64,000 nucleotides of DNA from WM-3-3 sp041660045 (GCA_041660045.1 JBAZXA010000006.1:203351-267350), one strand, 5' to 3'; numbered from the stretch's first letter, positions 7,880-18,189 are shown. Notes: a model not told the origin generated them from the letters alone. Numbers and translations are program-made.

Positions 7880-10800
7880 TTAGGCAGGTTGTGCGCTCAT
7901 CATTTTTTGCATAATGCCTAGCCCCACCAAACCAGCGAGATAGGCATCTACTGATGGGATCTCAGACAATGCTATTTGGTTTATTTTGTCTTGCTCCATT
8001 ATCCAAGCCGTCGAGCCGATTGAATATAAACTTTGCACGTCACGTTTTATCAAGGCTGTTTTATAATCCGTTAATCGTTTAGCGGCCAGTAAATTGGCCA
8101 GTTGGGCATCACTGTAATTACTATAAGCTTCTCGGGTCGTCTTGATCAAGGCATCTTGTAATTTGCGTGGGCGGGTTAATATCAATTTTTGCGCGATCTG
8201 CTCAACTTTGCTTTGGCTACGTTGGTATTCAGGAAGCTGCTTAAGCTGCTCATTAGCGAGTTGTTGGGCTTTCTCAAAGACGGCATAGCTATTGACCAGT
8301 TTAAACGTTAATTCGTTATCTGGGCTACCATAGCTGGGTATAGAGCCACCAAATAAAGGTTGTGCTTGTTGGTATGCGCATCTAACTTGGGCGATTTGAA
8401 GACTAGCTAAAGAGACGGCTAGTTCCTCTATCATTTCTTTACGATCGACCGATGTTTTTAAAAATTCTGCAGTTTGGGTTTTGTATAACCACAACGGGAT
8501 AGCGAATTTGAAATGTTGGCGTTCTTGTGCCCAATTGGTCAAGAGATGGTTAGCTTTGCTTGAGTTGGCATAGTGCCTATGTTGTTCCAGCATAGCTAAG
8601 ATAAATTGCTCATGGGCACGCGCGGTATCGGTATCCTCGTTGATGCTATGCAGTTCTATGGAAGATTTGTCAGACAGTTTGTCCAGCAGATTATTGGGGT
8701 CATATTGATAAGCGTTGCCGCCTGACATGCCATTACAAAAGCCTTTGCCAAAATGGCCAATGTTAAGTATGGCGCCATTTGTCATGTATTCACAGGCGAA
8801 GTCACCAACACCCTCGACTACGGCCATGGCACCTGAGTTTCTTACCGCAAAGCGGTCTCCCGCCTCACCATTAATAAAGGCTTTGCCGCCACTTGCGCCA
8901 AAAAGGGCAAAGTTGCCAATCAGGACATTGTTGCCTGGGGTTTTTATGCCGCCGCCAGGGGATTCTACCACTAGTGTGCCGCCACAAGCTGATTTGCCCA
9001 CACCATCATTGCAGGTACCAGTATGCTCAATGCGCATGCCATCATTCATAAAGGCCGCATAACTTTGTCCAGCTGAGCCGTGGGTGCGGATAATTAGGGT
9101 ATCTGGCGCTAAATAGCGGCGACCATGTTGGTTGGTATAGATAGGCTTAGTGTTAGCCAATTGCTCATCGGTCAGCTGATAGGCGAGTATACGCTCTATA
9201 TCAATAGCAGTTTGGCCGCCGACAGATTTATTGCAGTTATTGAGTTTGAATTCAGGGCCTTCAATAATTACTTGATGCTGATTTTGCTCGATGATAGCCG
9301 ATTTAAATTTTTCAATAATGGCATTGTCAATATTAAAATTAGCCTCCAAATAAATGGGTTTGCTTATCTTGACTTCGTCTACTTGGGCTAATAAACGTGT
9401 CAAATCAATTTGACCGACCATTGAGTCGTGGTTAATTAAATGTAAGAGGTTAGTTTGCCCGCGAATTTGCTTAAGGCTGGTATAGCCTAAAGAGGCTAAA
9501 ATTTCCCGTACTTCGTGCGCTAAGTTCATGAAATATTGGGCTAAGACGCGAGGGTCGCCTTTAAATTCTTCGTGTGCTGTCGTTAAGCCTGCGGGGCATT
9601 TAATATTGCAATTTTTTGCCATTACACAACGTAGCATCATTAAGGCAGTGGTGCCAAATTCGAAAGAGTCTGCACCTAAAATAGCCGACTTAACAACATC
9701 AGTACCGTTTTGGTGGGCTCCGCTACAACGTAATATGACTTTGTCCCTTAAACCATTAACGGCTAGCGCTTGATGCACTTCTGCGATACCGATTTCCGGT
9801 GAGCGGCCACTGTGTTTCAGGCTAGTCACCGCAGCAGCACCCGTACCACCGGTATTACCTGCAACGTTAATAACATCAGCACCTGCTTTGGCTACACCAA
9901 CCGCTATGGTGCCTATGCCTTCTGAAGACACCAGTTTTACCCCAACTTTTACTCGGGCTGCTTTAGCATCATGGATTAATTGGCCTAAATCTTCGATGGA
10001 ATAGGTGTCATGATGGGGGGGTGGGCTAACTAATTCCACTTTGGGTGTGCCGCCACGTAATGCGGCGATCTCTACCGAAACTTTAGCGGCAGGTAGTTGC
10101 CCACCTTCGCCAGGTTTTGCGCCCTGGGCGATTTTGATTTCGATTTCTTCGATGTTAGGGTCAGCTAAATAACCTGCCCATACGCCAAAGCGCCCCGAAG
10201 CAAACTGCTTGATTTTGCTGGAGCGTAGGGTATTAAAGCGGCTGGAATGTTCACCACCTTCGCCAGAGTTACTTAACGCGCCAACAATATTAGTGCCTTG
10301 GGCAACAGCTTCATGGGCCTCAGCTAACAGTGCGCCGTGGCTCATCGCGCCTGATGCCAGTGTGGCGGTAATTTCGTGCGCAGGCTGTACCTCACTTAAA
10401 GGGATGGCATTGCGTGCAGTTTTAATAGTGGATAGGTAATTTGCTAGTGACGAATGGCTGTCACTCAAGTTTATAGTCAAGCGGTCCAAGTCAACCAAAG
10501 CACTAAAATCTACGCCAGAAAAACGTTGTTTTAGATGTGCGGCCAATTGTTCCAGGCGTGCGGATGACGAATGTTCGGCAAAACTGAGTTGATAAGTGTC
10601 CGTATTGACTGCGGCCACATTGAGTCCACGGATCAGGTAGTTGACATTACCCTGTAAATTTTGCCGGCCTAATATTTGGTCGAAATCTGTAACTTGATGG
10701 GCTGCACTCAGGTCTGCTGGAAAATCCATGATGTCACGTAAAGCGGCTGGCCTTGAGCGGCGCTCTTGTTGTAGGTTTTTGGTAAAACTACGGTAAGCGG

Positions 10801-13378
10801 GCGTAATACCAAAATTATCAATTTGCTCAGGGGTGCGTTTGTCATAACCAAAATCAGTGTAAGCGGTATCGCTGGCTTGTGGTGCTTGTTCAGTAGGGAT
10901 ATATAAAATGCCTTCATCGGTCATGTTTATATATTCCCGTACTGCTGTATTGCCAAAGCTATGGCCAGCACCATCTTGGCGCTCTTTAAACAGGCCGAGG
11001 AATGGGATGTCTTTTTCTTCGCGGACTGCTAGTGCTTTGTGATGCCATTCAGCAGCACTTGCAGCTATGTCAGCGTAACGGACACCGCCGACTGAGGCAT
11101 GGATATTAGGAAAATAAGGGGTTAATTTGGGCTCGTCGGTATCTAGATAATTAGACTCAAAAAATTCACCGCCTATATAACTTTCTACCGTACATAGGCC
11201 GAATTTCCCCATGGTTTTCATGAGCGATTTTTCCGAGCCTTTTTTGAATTTATATAAAACCTGTTGCCATTCACTTTTTGGATAATGGCTCATGATCCGA
11301 TTATGCACGCTGATCGGGCAGATCGCAGAGGCGCCAAATCCCAAAATGGTGGCAATATCATGTGGGCTGACAGCTTGTCCCGTTTCAGCAATTAACGATG
11401 AGTTAAAGCGTAAGCCGAGTTTTACCAAATGCTGGTTGGCTGCCGCAATCATTAGTAACACGGGTATGGCTGCTTGCTGAGCTGTTATTTTGACATCGCT
11501 TAAAATGACGATGCCAGTATTGTTTTTTGCCGCAGTGCCTACTTGTTCACAAATCGCCATAATGGCAGATTCTAAGGCATCTTCATTGCGCTTGGCATCT
11601 TCGAAGTCAGGGGTGAAAAGGATATCCAGCGTCAACACGCTAATGGCTGTCTGCTGGCGGATCTGTGCCAGTTGGGTGCTAATTAAGATGGGCGAATCTA
11701 TGATCAGTTGTTTACTGTTTTCTTGCGCAAAAGTGGGTTTTGCCCCGAGTGCCACGCGGAGTGTCATGCCGTCACTTTCACGGATGGAGTCTAATGGTGG
11801 GTTAGTGACCTGGGCAAAACGTTGGCTGAAATAACGCGACATGCCACCTTCAGCATTGGATAATGCATTTGGCGCTATGCCGTATCCCATCGCGGTGACT
11901 TTTTCCAGGCCAGTGGCCAACATGGGGTCAAGTAGGAATTTAAAGCTTTCTTGGTTGAGTGAATAGGCGGTATGACGTTGATCCACGTTCAATTCAGCAC
12001 AACTGGGCAGCTCAGCAAGCTCAACCTCAGGTAGTTCACTAAGATGTAGGCAGCTATCCTTTAGTAAGGTTTGGTAATCATTTTCACTGGCTAAACGTTC
12101 CATGACCTCATGGCTGTTGTAGGCTTGCCCGGTTTGATGGTCAAAGTAAATCATGCCACCGGCTTCAATCCGGCCACGTTTTAAGATGGCTTTAGGTGGA
12201 AAATCGATTTGTCCGGCTTCAGACATCACCGCTAAAAACTCTGCGGTTTCAACGGAACGTAAAGGCCGCAGCCCTAAGCGGTCCAAGCGTGCGCCAACAC
12301 GGATACCATCATTAAAAACCAAGGCAGCTGGACCATCATTTTTTTCTTCATATAAACTAAAATACTCCAGCATGGCACGTACGGCGGGTGATAGAGTTGT
12401 GTCATTTTCCCAAGCGGGCGGCATCATGGCGAGCACGGCAGTAACAATATCTAATCTGTCTTCATTGATACGGCGGGTCAAGGTTTGGTCTAGGCGGCCA
12501 GAGTCTGATTGCCCACATGGAAATACCAGATGCTTGTTGTGCTGGCGGGCAATGGCATTTTCGCTAAGGCGATTTTTTTTATCTGTGTTCAATTCACCAT
12601 TATGCGCCATATAACGGAAAGGCTGGGCCATCATGGTGGCGGGCGCTGTGTTGGTTGAAAATCGAGTGTGGAAAAACAGTGTGCTGATTTCATGATCCAC
12701 ATCATAGAGATCTTTGAAATAAGGGATAACTTCAAATGAATTTAGACGACCTTTATAAACTTGGGTGCGCGAACTCATGGACAATGGATAAAAGCCAGCT
12801 AATTCAGGTTTGGAAAAACCTTCAGCTTCCAGATTCAATAAGGCAGCTTGGATGTGCAGCTCAAAATCGCTATGTTCTGCTTGAATCAGGTGGTTTGGAC
12901 GGCCAAAAATGCATTGCTTAATGGGGAGTTGGGCTTTTTGGGCGGCGGCGTTGATGACATTTTTGTCTATGGGCACATCGCGCCACTGGATTATCGGCAA
13001 GCCAAAGTCTTTAAAATGGCGTTCTATGAGCTCATAGGCGGCTGAATCGTAATGGTCATGGTCTTCAGGAAAAAAGAAATTGGCAACCCCAAATTGTCCC
13101 AATTCCAAAGTAGCCATGCCGGTTATTTTGCGGAAAAACTTGAGCGACAAATCGATGTTAATACCAGCGCCATCACCGATACCTTCGGCACTCATACCGC
13201 CGCGATGAGGTATGGTGCATAGGGCTTGGTGGGATATCACCAGTAATTCGTGCGTTTGTTTGCTCTGCTTGTGGGTAATAAAACCCACGCCGCAGCTGTC
13301 TTGAGATAAGTCTACATTGTAGAGCATGGGTTCTTTGTCGCCAATTTGGGAATTTTTTTTCATTGTATTAGGCCCCAT
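7880..13378 (-). CDS. gltB: Glutamate synthase large subunit, long variant
   Basis: This 1832-residue protein transfers the amide nitrogen of glutamine to 2-oxoglutarate. From the N-terminus it has a class II glutaminase domain whose nucleophile is probably Cys29 (SCGVGF), then the central domain. The FMN-binding synthase domain follows (GAMSHGALLAEAHEA, KPGEGGQLP, GGTGAAAVTSLKHSG). The GXGXG beta-helix spans about residues 1430-1560. Ordinary GltB is about 1480-1520 residues; here about 270 extra residues follow the GXGXG domain. The Fe-S cysteines are Cys1251, Cys1257 and Cys1261, a C-x5-C-x3-C spacing where GltB normally has C-x5-C-x4-C. No gltD is adjacent; cysJ lies downstream. Start could also be Met6 or Met18. 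Family assignment is firm; the electron donor is open. Confidence 0.9.
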   Translation of the reverse strand: MGPNTMKKNSQIGDKEPMLYNVDLSQDSCGVGFITHKQSKQTHELLVISHQALCTIPHRGGMSAEGIGDGAGINIDLSLKFFRKITGMATLELGQFGVANFFFPEDHDHYDSAAYELIERHFKDFGLPIIQWRDVPIDKNVINAAAQKAQLPIKQCIFGRPNHLIQAEHSDFELHIQAALLNLEAEGFSKPELAGFYPLSMSSRTQVYKGRLNSFEVIPYFKDLYDVDHEISTLFFHTRFSTNTAPATMMAQPFRYMAHNGELNTDKKNRLSENAIARQHNKHLVFPCGQSDSGRLDQTLTRRINEDRLDIVTAVLAMMPPAWENDTTLSPAVRAMLEYFSLYEEKNDGPAALVFNDGIRVGARLDRLGLRPLRSVETAEFLAVMSEAGQIDFPPKAILKRGRIEAGGMIYFDHQTGQAYNSHEVMERLASENDYQTLLKDSCLHLSELPEVELAELPSCAELNVDQRHTAYSLNQESFKFLLDPMLATGLEKVTAMGYGIAPNALSNAEGGMSRYFSQRFAQVTNPPLDSIRESDGMTLRVALGAKPTFAQENSKQLIIDSPILISTQLAQIRQQTAISVLTLDILFTPDFEDAKRNEDALESAIMAICEQVGTAAKNNTGIVILSDVKITAQQAAIPVLLMIAAANQHLVKLGLRFNSSLIAETGQAVSPHDIATILGFGASAICPISVHNRIMSHYPKSEWQQVLYKFKKGSEKSLMKTMGKFGLCTVESYIGGEFFESNYLDTDEPKLTPYFPNIHASVGGVRYADIAASAAEWHHKALAVREEKDIPFLGLFKERQDGAGHSFGNTAVREYINMTDEGILYIPTEQAPQASDTAYTDFGYDKRTPEQIDNFGITPAYRSFTKNLQQERRSRPAALRDIMDFPADLSAAHQVTDFDQILGRQNLQGNVNYLIRGLNVAAVNTDTYQLSFAEHSSSARLEQLAAHLKQRFSGVDFSALVDLDRLTINLSDSHSSLANYLSTIKTARNAIPLSEVQPAHEITATLASGAMSHGALLAEAHEAVAQGTNIVGALSNSGEGGEHSSRFNTLRSSKIKQFASGRFGVWAGYLADPNIEEIEIKIAQGAKPGEGGQLPAAKVSVEIAALRGGTPKVELVSPPPHHDTYSIEDLGQLIHDAKAARVKVGVKLVSSEGIGTIAVGVAKAGADVINVAGNTGGTGAAAVTSLKHSGRSPEIGIAEVHQALAVNGLRDKVILRCSGAHQNGTDVVKSAILGADSFEFGTTALMMLRCVMAKNCNIKCPAGLTTAHEEFKGDPRVLAQYFMNLAHEVREILASLGYTSLKQIRGQTNLLHLINHDSMVGQIDLTRLLAQVDEVKISKPIYLEANFNIDNAIIEKFKSAIIEQNQHQVIIEGPEFKLNNCNKSVGGQTAIDIERILAYQLTDEQLANTKPIYTNQHGRRYLAPDTLIIRTHGSAGQSYAAFMNDGMRIEHTGTCNDGVGKSACGGTLVVESPGGGIKTPGNNVLIGNFALFGASGGKAFINGEAGDRFAVRNSGAMAVVEGVGDFACEYMTNGAILNIGHFGKGFCNGMSGGNAYQYDPNNLLDKLSDKSSIELHSINEDTDTARAHEQFILAMLEQHRHYANSSKANHLLTNWAQERQHFKFAIPLWLYKTQTAEFLKTSVDRKEMIEELAVSLASLQIAQVRCAYQQAQPLFGGSIPSYGSPDNELTFKLVNSYAVFEKAQQLANEQLKQLPEYQRSQSKVEQIAQKLILTRPRKLQDALIKTTREAYSNYSDAQLANLLAAKRLTDYKTALIKRDVQSLYSIGSTAWIMEQDKINQIALSEIPSVDAYLAGLVGLGIMQKMMSAQPA

Positions 13379-13591
13379 CCATTCAAGCTGCGTTGCAGCG
13401 ATTACAGTCCACTATTGCTTCAATGCATACATGCAATATTTTTGCCAATAAAATGCTGTTCGTGCAATGGTGAGTATTAAAAGAATTTCAACTAGTGAAA
13501 CCCTGTAATATTAACATGTCAACCCAAGGCTGTCATTCATTGCGGTTAGCTAGCGTGCCTCTGTCGCTTTGAGGAAGTAGATGCGGCAGGT

Positions 13592-14911
13592 TTATAAGAG
13601 TTCCTGCTTTGGATAAACCCGCACCAAAACAATTCGTGGCCCGCTCATTTTTTTTACCACAATGTCAAAACCTTCAAATTGAATTTTTTGGCCTTCTTCA
13701 GGAATATCCCGGAGCTTTGCCATGATTAAGCCGCCGACTGAATCGACATCTTCAAGGTCTAGCTCTTCATTTTCCACGTCTAAGCCGAGTATGCGCTCAA
13801 GTGAGAATATCGGTAGGCTGCCTTTCCCAATTAATGTGCCGTCGTCTAAGCGTGTCCAGTCGTTGGCATTGGAGCGGAATTCGTCGCGTATTTCACCGAC
13901 CATGGCTGAGAGCAAGTTATCTAAAGTAATAAAACCTTGAGGTTTTTTTCCTTTTTGGCCGATCACTGAAAAATGTGGGGCACCTTTGCTAAAACGTCTA
14001 AACAACTCTAAGGCTGGTGTATGGGCTGAGACATATTGGATAGGGCGTAAAAACTTATGTAAATCGTCTAAAGGCTTACCATTTTGCTGGGCAAAAAATA
14101 AATCTTTTAAATGTATTACGCCTACGACGTCAATCCCGTTGCTGTCAAAATAGGGATAACGGCTAAATTGGCTGCGATGCACCACTTCCATATTTTCATG
14201 CAAGGTCTTGTTGTCATGTAAGGCGATCAGCTCATGGATGGGGCGCATCAAGTCTGAGACTTCGAGTTCGCTGAAATCTAAGGTTTTGGCAAGAATGTTC
14301 CATTCGTCACGCGTAAAACGTTCACCCGAACGGGTAGAGCGTAAGATAAGTTTGAGTTCGTCTGCCGTATAGTTGGCATCATGGTTTTGGGCGTTGCGTA
14401 AGCCGGTTAACAAAAGCACCAAATTGGCGCTGGCATTGAGCAACCAGATGGCGGGGTACATTAGCCAGTAAAAACTATACAGCGGTGTGGCTGTCCATAA
14501 GCCAATTTGTTCTGTGGATCTTATCGCCATGGACTTGGGGGCTAATTCGCCAACTACAATGTGTAAAAATGAAATGACAAAGAAGGCAAAGGCGAAAGCA
14601 ATTCCTTTGGTAAATTCGGATTCTGGGATGTCAAGAACACTGAATAAAGGATCCAAAAAATTTGCAAAAGCGGGCTCGCCTATCCAGCCCAACCCAAGTG
14701 ACGCAAGGGTTATGCCCAATTGGCAAGCAGACAGATAGGTGTCAAGCCTGGCATGCACTTTGGCGAGCATACGCCCACGCCAGCCATGCGTTTTGGCAAT
14801 AGTTCGGATGCGCGTTTGCCGAAGCTTGACAAGACTAAACTCAGCGGCCACAAAAAAGCCGTTTAAGGCCACTAGGCCTAAGGCGCTGAGTATGAGTACA
14901 AAATTCTCCAT
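13592..14911 (-). CDS. CNNM/CBS-domain membrane protein (hemolysin C/CorC family)
   Basis: The protein has an N-terminal DUF21/CNNM transmembrane region (NGFFVAAEFSLVKLRQTRIR near its start). A pair of CBS domains follows (DLMRPIHELIALHD and later GFITLDNLLSAMVGEI), then a CorC_HlyC C-terminal domain. This family is linked to magnesium/cobalt efflux and membrane ion homeostasis; older names call it hemolysin. I chose the ATG at 14911 (MENFVL) because the longer reading begins inside the preceding RND gene and adds a hydrophilic leader atypical for the family. It follows the hpnN-like gene by 19 bases and may share its transcript. Confidence 0.85.
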   Translation of the reverse strand: MENFVLILSALGLVALNGFFVAAEFSLVKLRQTRIRTIAKTHGWRGRMLAKVHARLDTYLSACQLGITLASLGLGWIGEPAFANFLDPLFSVLDIPESEFTKGIAFAFAFFVISFLHIVVGELAPKSMAIRSTEQIGLWTATPLYSFYWLMYPAIWLLNASANLVLLLTGLRNAQNHDANYTADELKLILRSTRSGERFTRDEWNILAKTLDFSELEVSDLMRPIHELIALHDNKTLHENMEVVHRSQFSRYPYFDSNGIDVVGVIHLKDLFFAQQNGKPLDDLHKFLRPIQYVSAHTPALELFRRFSKGAPHFSVIGQKGKKPQGFITLDNLLSAMVGEIRDEFRSNANDWTRLDDGTLIGKGSLPIFSLERILGLDVENEELDLEDVDSVGGLIMAKLRDIPEEGQKIQFEGFDIVVKKMSGPRIVLVRVYPKQELL

Positions 14912-14930
14912 AACTATAGTTTTGTTTGAT

Positions 14931-17570
14931 TTATTTAATGTGGCGGAATTCAAAACGCAGTGCGCTAAATGCAGGTAATACGATGAGTGCGCAAATTAAT
15001 GTCAATAACAGTCCAAGCGCGAGTAAAACGCCCATAGACGCCATACCTTGGTGCGTAGTGAAGGCTAAGCTACCAAAGCTGAATATAGTGGTTAATGTGC
15101 CATAAAATACGCCTTGGGCTTCACTGCTACTGAGTAAGTTTTCATCGCTAGTATTTAAATAGTGCAAACGGTGCGCCATGTGGATCCCACTATCAACACC
15201 TAAACCAAATAATAACGGTAACGCGATGATATTGGCGAAATTAAACGGCATGCCTATCAAGACGGTTATGGCGGCGGTAAATAACGAAGCCAATAATAAA
15301 GGTAATAGGACTAGTAAGGTATCTTTAATATTGCGCATGATGATCAGCAAAATTAAAGTAATGACGCCAAAGGCTACGCTAAAAGCTTGTTGGAAAGCCC
15401 GTATCACTTCGTTCATTGATTCAAGATAGCTGACAGGCAAATCGCTGACATGGTCATCGATTTGCTGCGCCTCCAAGATAAATTCGCGCAGGCTGGCCAA
15501 ATCATTCAGATCTTTTTTCGGAGTGATTTGTACCCGATAAATGCCATCTTTGCTTAACCAGCGGTTTTTAATGTCTGCTGGTAACGAGTTTACATCCACC
15601 AAATCGGCTTGTAGGCTTTTTTCTAGAATGTTAATTGTGTTTGGTAGAGAGCTAAGAAAGCTGGCTTGTAGCTTGTCTAGGTCTATTTGGCGGATAGTGT
15701 CATCTTCAGCATTTAATTTTGCCAAGAATTGCGTCAAAGCATTATCTAATGCAACTAAGGTCTCCACAGAGGTACCTTTATAATGACTAGCATTAAGGTT
15801 CGCTTTGAGTGTTTTTTGAAATTTTTCTAACGGTGCTGTAGTCGCAGGGCTTAGTGGTAAGGTAGGAAATTGTTCGAGGCCTGGGCCAAGGATCAGGGCT
15901 AGTTCTTCAATGATCGCTAGCTTATCATCTTGATGGTCAGGAATAAAATCAAATAAGGTCATAGCCTTATCTACACTGGGTAATTTTTCAAAGTTGGCTT
16001 TCATCATCAGCGCCTGTTCAGGGCTATTCGCCAACGAAGTTAGTGTCATAGGTGAGGTATCTTTTGATTGCAGCAAATATTTGAAGGTTTTAACGGATTC
16101 TGTATTTGGGTCGCGTAAGTTGATAGGGTTGAAGTCTACTGTGACTTGTGTGAGTAAAGCGAGGGCGATTAGGGTGAGTATATAAGTGCCCCAGCGAATT
16201 TTTCGTGCATAGCGGATAGGCCAGTTAGAAAGTAAAAATGATAGTTTAGGCGTGTTGTTGGTCACTTTTGTTTTGGGTGGCATTATTTTAATGACCGCCG
16301 GTAATATGGTAAACGTAGTGGCCAGAGCAATGACTAAGCTCGTGCCGGCGATAATACCCAGTTCGGAAACGCCAACATAATTGGTGGGTATAAAGGCAAA
16401 CAAGCCTATAGCGGCGGTAATGGTACACAGCACCAGTGAGCCACCGGTAGAGGTTAATGTTTCGCGCAAGGCGCGTGTGGATTCTTCACCGCGGCGGCGC
16501 AACTCTAGATAGCGTAGGCAAAAATGTGACGAATAGGCATCCCCCATGCCAATGAACAAGACGCCGAAAGCGATAGAAATCATATTAAGATGGCCGACCG
16601 CCAGGGTGGCAAAACCTAGCGATAAAATTAGGCCCATGGTCAAGGTGAAAAAAGTGGCAAACATTAATTTAAAAGACCGGTAAGCAATCCATAATGTGAT
16701 ACAGACTAGGATCATGGAGGCTATACCTGCCATGGCGGTACCTTGGCTGACAGTTTGCATTTCTTCATGTTCCAGGATTACCTCGCCAGTCATACGGATG
16801 CTAACATTGGCTAATTCACCTGTTAAGGTTTCGGCGATGGTTTGATTAATTAGGTTGATGCTGTCTTGGGCGGGCAAAAATTCCTGAAAATTTAATATGG
16901 GTTTAACAATGATAAAGCGTTTGGTCACACCTAAACCGGTAGTTTTATCCATCATGAGCTGTTGCCAAGAAATTTGATAAGCTTGATTGGCAACGGCTGC
17001 TTGCAATGCTTCCGTGGTTTTACTGAAGACAGCAGTCATGTCTAGATCACTATCATTAGACGTTAAGGCTAAGTCAAAGGTCTCAAAAAGCCCGGCTAAA
17101 TTGTTATTTTGCGCCAAGCGTCCAATAAAAGGTTGCGCAGAGGCTAATTTTGTAGCGAGTTTCTGTAGCTCTGGCACAGTTAAGAAAAGTAAACCGTTTT
17201 GATCGAAAAATGGGTTTTCATCAGGGATGTAGATAGATTGGATTTTATCTTTAAATTTGGCTAATTTATTGCTAATGGTTTTGATGGCTGTGGTAGTTTG
17301 CTCCGGGGTTTTACCTTCAACAATCATTAAAATGGTATTAGCATCTTGCGGGAAGGTTTTTTCCAAACGCATGCGATCTTGTTGAAACGGCAGTTTGATA
17401 GAAATCATATCTGCCGTATTCGTATTAATGGTGAGGTTCTTAGCGGTATATTGAAAAACCAAGCCAGAAAAAATAACGGAAAAAAACAGTAGCCACCAGG
17501 AATGGTTCAGTATGTTTGCTTCCCACCAAAGAATGGCTCTGACAAAAAAGTTGTTGTTTGTATTATTCAT
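14931..17570 (-). CDS. hpnN: RND-superfamily (MMPL) exporter, probable hopanoid transporter HpnN
   Basis: The 879-residue protein has the duplicated RND plan: one transmembrane helix, a large periplasmic loop and a block of helices, repeated twice. The first periplasmic segment carries a NTADMISIKLPFQQD stretch followed by FPQDANTILMIVEG, which resembles HpnN. HpnN moves hopanoids from the inner to the outer membrane. The sterol-sensing-like block (IAFGVLFIGMGDAYSSHF; ALPLLFGLGVDSGIHMAH) has the intramembrane Gly/Asp pattern of RND proton relays. Hopanoid synthesis is common in methanotrophs. No other hpn gene is nearby, so this call is less certain than the superfamily. Confidence 0.75.
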   Translation of the reverse strand: MNNTNNNFFVRAILWWEANILNHSWWLLFFSVIFSGLVFQYTAKNLTINTNTADMISIKLPFQQDRMRLEKTFPQDANTILMIVEGKTPEQTTTAIKTISNKLAKFKDKIQSIYIPDENPFFDQNGLLFLTVPELQKLATKLASAQPFIGRLAQNNNLAGLFETFDLALTSNDSDLDMTAVFSKTTEALQAAVANQAYQISWQQLMMDKTTGLGVTKRFIIVKPILNFQEFLPAQDSINLINQTIAETLTGELANVSIRMTGEVILEHEEMQTVSQGTAMAGIASMILVCITLWIAYRSFKLMFATFFTLTMGLILSLGFATLAVGHLNMISIAFGVLFIGMGDAYSSHFCLRYLELRRRGEESTRALRETLTSTGGSLVLCTITAAIGLFAFIPTNYVGVSELGIIAGTSLVIALATTFTILPAVIKIMPPKTKVTNNTPKLSFLLSNWPIRYARKIRWGTYILTLIALALLTQVTVDFNPINLRDPNTESVKTFKYLLQSKDTSPMTLTSLANSPEQALMMKANFEKLPSVDKAMTLFDFIPDHQDDKLAIIEELALILGPGLEQFPTLPLSPATTAPLEKFQKTLKANLNASHYKGTSVETLVALDNALTQFLAKLNAEDDTIRQIDLDKLQASFLSSLPNTINILEKSLQADLVDVNSLPADIKNRWLSKDGIYRVQITPKKDLNDLASLREFILEAQQIDDHVSDLPVSYLESMNEVIRAFQQAFSVAFGVITLILLIIMRNIKDTLLVLLPLLLASLFTAAITVLIGMPFNFANIIALPLLFGLGVDSGIHMAHRLHYLNTSDENLLSSSEAQGVFYGTLTTIFSFGSLAFTTHQGMASMGVLLALGLLLTLICALIVLPAFSALRFEFRHIK

Positions 17571-17941
17571 TAATGATGTAAGTATTGAGATCTAGAAAGT
17601 AATAAGGTGTACGCTTTAATTTATTCAGCTAATAGTGAGTGGATTATTTCATTCTAATTGCTTGTAGCCAAGTTTTATGGGGAACTTAATAGCCCTATCA
17701 AAATAGGACTTATTGATTTATAAGCAGCTATAGTAAAGTGTCGGTAAATTTTTTTTATTATAAATCCAACTGTAAAACGATTAGAAATAGATAAGGCTGA
17801 AATTTGGAGAAGAATAAGATGATGGACATCATAAGTATTAATTTATGTTAATCCAAAAAAAAACGTTTTTTGTTTATATTTTCGTTTGTTTAGCGTTACT
17901 TTTTGTGGATAATGTTTTAGGAAAATTAACCGGTATTTATC
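17571..17941. other. AT-rich divergent intergenic region upstream of oadG
   Basis: This 371-base region separates the minus-strand hpnN-like gene from oadG and should hold promoters for both. A 38-codon open frame starts at ATG 17845 and ends at TAG 17959-17961, overlapping the oadG start. Its first half is hydrophobic and signal-like. It could be a translated leader coupled to oadG, because oadG itself has no close Shine-Dalgarno match. I see no RNA gene or repeat here. Confidence 0.45.
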
Positions 17942-18181
17942 ATGACAGCATTAATGGGTAGTGGGATTGAACTAATGTATATAGGGATGGGCATTGTGTT
18001 TATTTTTTTAGCAATGCTGGTCGTTATCATTAACTTTATGTCTATGGTTATACTGCGATATTTCCCGGAGCCTACAGTGGTGCATCTGTCTGTTAGGTCT
18101 GCAGAAGCAGGCAATGACCAACGTATAATTGCAGCGATTAGCGCGGCAGTGCGCCAGTATCGGGCCAAATACAATGAGTGA
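17942..18181 (+). CDS. oadG: Oxaloacetate decarboxylase gamma subunit (OadG family)
   Basis: OadG is the small membrane subunit that helps assemble the sodium-pumping oxaloacetate decarboxylase and joins the alpha and beta subunits. The 79-residue protein has one N-terminal transmembrane helix (LMYIGMGIVFIFLAMLVVII). A short cytoplasmic tail follows that contains IIAAISAAVRQYRAK, a pattern shared by OadG proteins. It lies 122 bases before oadA, and the gamma-alpha-beta order supports the call despite the low conservation of this family. Confidence 0.85.
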   Translation: MTALMGSGIELMYIGMGIVFIFLAMLVVIINFMSMVILRYFPEPTVVHLSVRSAEAGNDQRIIAAISAAVRQYRAKYNE

Positions 18182-18189
18182 TTAAGGTT

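Noticed and set aside
12153..12614. 153-codon plus-strand frame antisense to gltB
   Set aside because: Long antisense frames are common over this gene; it lies wholly inside a well-supported coding region and has Ser/Arg-rich antisense composition.
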